The notes beneath the pieces were generated by a model. It searched no databases and was not told the origin of the DNA. It was given only the letters and a program-made list of their open reading frames with translations. Shown here in pieces: positions 13,823 to 14,916 of a stretch of 14,916 nt of DNA (position 1 is its first letter; every line of letters starts with the position of its first letter). Location of the stretch: the NCBI GenBank assembly GCA_024277695.1, contig JAJRUR010000059.1, forward strand, positions 1 through 14,916, read 5' to 3'. A program made the position numbers and the translations under genes. This DNA is from Bacteroidota bacterium. GTDB lineage: Bacteria; Bacteroidota; Bacteroidia; Chitinophagales; Saprospiraceae.

Positions 13823-14916
13823 ATGAATTTACTAGACAATGTCAAAGGAGTGCTGACAGATGCACTCGTAGGAAAAGCGGCTGATATGCTCGGTATGTCC
13901 TCAGCGGATACCGGCTCAGCTATTTCTAAATTTTTGCCGGCTATTTTGGGTGGAGTAATCAATAAAGGAAGCACTCGGAGTGGAGCTTCCGGGCTTTTGG
14001 ACCTCATCTCAAAAGGCGGCTACAAAGAAGACAACCTCAAGGACTTAGGTAGTATTTTGGGTGACCAAAACCGGTCCAAAGGATTTCTTGAGCAAGGGGC
14101 GAGCCTACTAGGCTCACTTTTTGGGAGCAAACAGTCCGGAGTATTGGATATGCTCCTAAAGCTTACCGGAATCAAAAAATCAAGTGGCTCGATGTTGATG
14201 AGTCTTTTGGCACCTATAGTTATGAACAAACTGGGTGGATTGATCTCGAAAAACAACTATGATGCCGATGGCCTGAGCAGCTACCTCAATAGCCAAAAGA
14301 GTAGTGTGTTCGGTGCACTACCCGGTCTAAGTGCTTTATTTGGCTCGGACGATGTACAAAAAGTTGCTGCAGCAGCTTCCGGAACTAGCTCCGGCACTTC
14401 TTCGCATTCTACGACCGGTACGAGCAGTTACTCTTCAGAAAGTGACAGTTCAGGCGGAGGAGGCGGATGGCTTAAATGGTTGCTCCCACTGTTGCTGGCA
14501 GGAGCTGCTCTATGGTGGTTTACCAGAAATGGCTGTGGCGGTGATGACCATATGGAAGATGGACACAAAACCGAAATGAAAGACCACGATATGACGGACA
14601 AAAAAGCCTCGAATACGATGAAAATCGAAGGAGCTAAAAAATCCGAAAATATGGATAAGAAGATGACAGACAAGACGATGCATAGCAGTACCCAAACGAC
14701 TACATCAGGAACAGAAGCAGGGATGCTGGGCAAATTTACCGTTGATGCCAATGGCAATCTCGTAGCTTCGGATGGCAAAGTCCTGGTACCTAGTGGCAAA
14801 TATGCACTGGATGGCTCAGGAAATTTGTTGGATGCCAATGGCAAAATCATAGCGCGTGCAGGAAGTTTTGACTCAAAAGTACTTGCAAGTCTCAAGTCAC
14901 AGCTTGGAAAATATGC
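13823..14916 (+). CDS. DUF937 membrane protein, C-terminus beyond the window
   Basis: The frame is open from ATG 13823 to the window end (364 codons, no stop). Residues 1 to about 150 match the Gly/Leu-rich DUF937 pattern (MNLLDNVKGVLTDALVG, then ISKFLPAILGGVINKG and GLLDLISKGGY), made of short amphipathic helices. A Ser/Thr/Gly linker (about 186-215) leads to one membrane helix, WLKWLLPLLLAGAALWWF (216-233). Next is a polar stretch of about 50 residues rich in Met, Lys, Asp and His (GHKTEMKDHDMTDKK and similar), then a beta-like part with repeated DANGN/DGSGN turns (TVDANGNL, ALDGSGNLLDANGK). Relatives I know in this phylum often end in an OmpA-like peptidoglycan-binding domain, which may lie beyond the edge. 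The role is probably cell-envelope; DUF937 itself has no established function. Confidence 0.85.
   Translation, partial: MNLLDNVKGVLTDALVGKAADMLGMSSADTGSAISKFLPAILGGVINKGSTRSGASGLLDLISKGGYKEDNLKDLGSILGDQNRSKGFLEQGASLLGSLFGSKQSGVLDMLLKLTGIKKSSGSMLMSLLAPIVMNKLGGLISKNNYDADGLSSYLNSQKSSVFGALPGLSALFGSDDVQKVAAAASGTSSGTSSHSTTGTSSYSSESDSSGGGGGWLKWLLPLLLAGAALWWFTRNGCGGDDHMEDGHKTEMKDHDMTDKKASNTMKIEGAKKSENMDKKMTDKTMHSSTQTTTSGTEAGMLGKFTVDANGNLVASDGKVLVPSGKYALDGSGNLLDANGKIIARAGSFDSKVLASLKSQLGKY

Noticed and set aside
14428..14895. Long minus-strand frame of 155 codons opposite the DUF937 gene
   Set aside because: It is Pro/Ser/Leu-rich in the way typical of the antisense of a Gly/Ser/Lys-rich gene, and the plus-strand frame has clear DUF937 and membrane-helix features.
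1..14916. CRISPR array, tRNA, rRNA, insertion sequence or integrase
   Set aside because: I saw no regularly spaced repeats, cloverleaf sequences, transposase motifs or flanking inverted repeats on either strand.

Overview
The window looks like a chromosome segment from a member of the Bacteroidota, possibly a Saprospiria- or Chitinophagia-like lineage. The rank below phylum is inference. The evidence is repeated TAnnTTTG promoter -7 boxes instead of TATAAT, little use of Shine-Dalgarno sequences, and typical protein families of the phylum: an Rhs-type C-terminal tail, an orphan LuxE-like acyltransferase, a DUF937 envelope protein, and lipoproteins with short N-terminal signals. Housekeeping genes are moderately AT-rich, and the left end (about 240-1760) is clearly richer in A+T.

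Left accessory end (1-1960). On the minus strand lies the degraded, frameshifted tail of an Rhs/polymorphic-toxin protein (1-233). It runs off the left edge and has a near-perfect promoter just upstream. Further right is a two-gene minus-strand operon: an unrecognised 162-residue protein followed, with an 8-nt overlap, by a 181-residue probable lipoprotein. It has its own promoter and a downstream hairpin terminator. The low GC, the overlap and the neighbouring Rhs debris make an orphan effector/immunity-like module the most interesting hypothesis here, but neither protein was recognised.

Envelope and peptidase block (1960-6267). Two plus-strand genes encode a secreted M1-family zinc aminopeptidase and a PBP4/DacB-type D-Ala-D-Ala carboxypeptidase lipoprotein. 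A 381-base gap follows; it holds a strong intrinsic terminator and a promoter-like box that together outline a candidate small RNA. Next, on the minus strand, is a small outer-membrane beta-barrel protein.

Nucleic-acid and miscellaneous block (6480-13594). This holds a DEAD-box RNA helicase, a LuxE-like acyl-protein synthetase (convergent), a divergent secreted Ig-like lipoprotein, a CBS-pair protein, MutS2, and a PIF1-like SF1B helicase divergent from mutS2. The best mutS2 promoter overlaps the first codons of the PIF1-like gene.

Right end (13595-14916). After a spacer with two diverged copies of a 20-base repeat and a perfect TATATTTG box comes a DUF937 membrane protein with a Met/His/Asp/Lys-rich segment. 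It is cut by the window edge before any stop codon. Most of the window is ordinary; the real unknowns are the left-end operon with its Rhs remnant, the sRNA candidate and the repeat pair.
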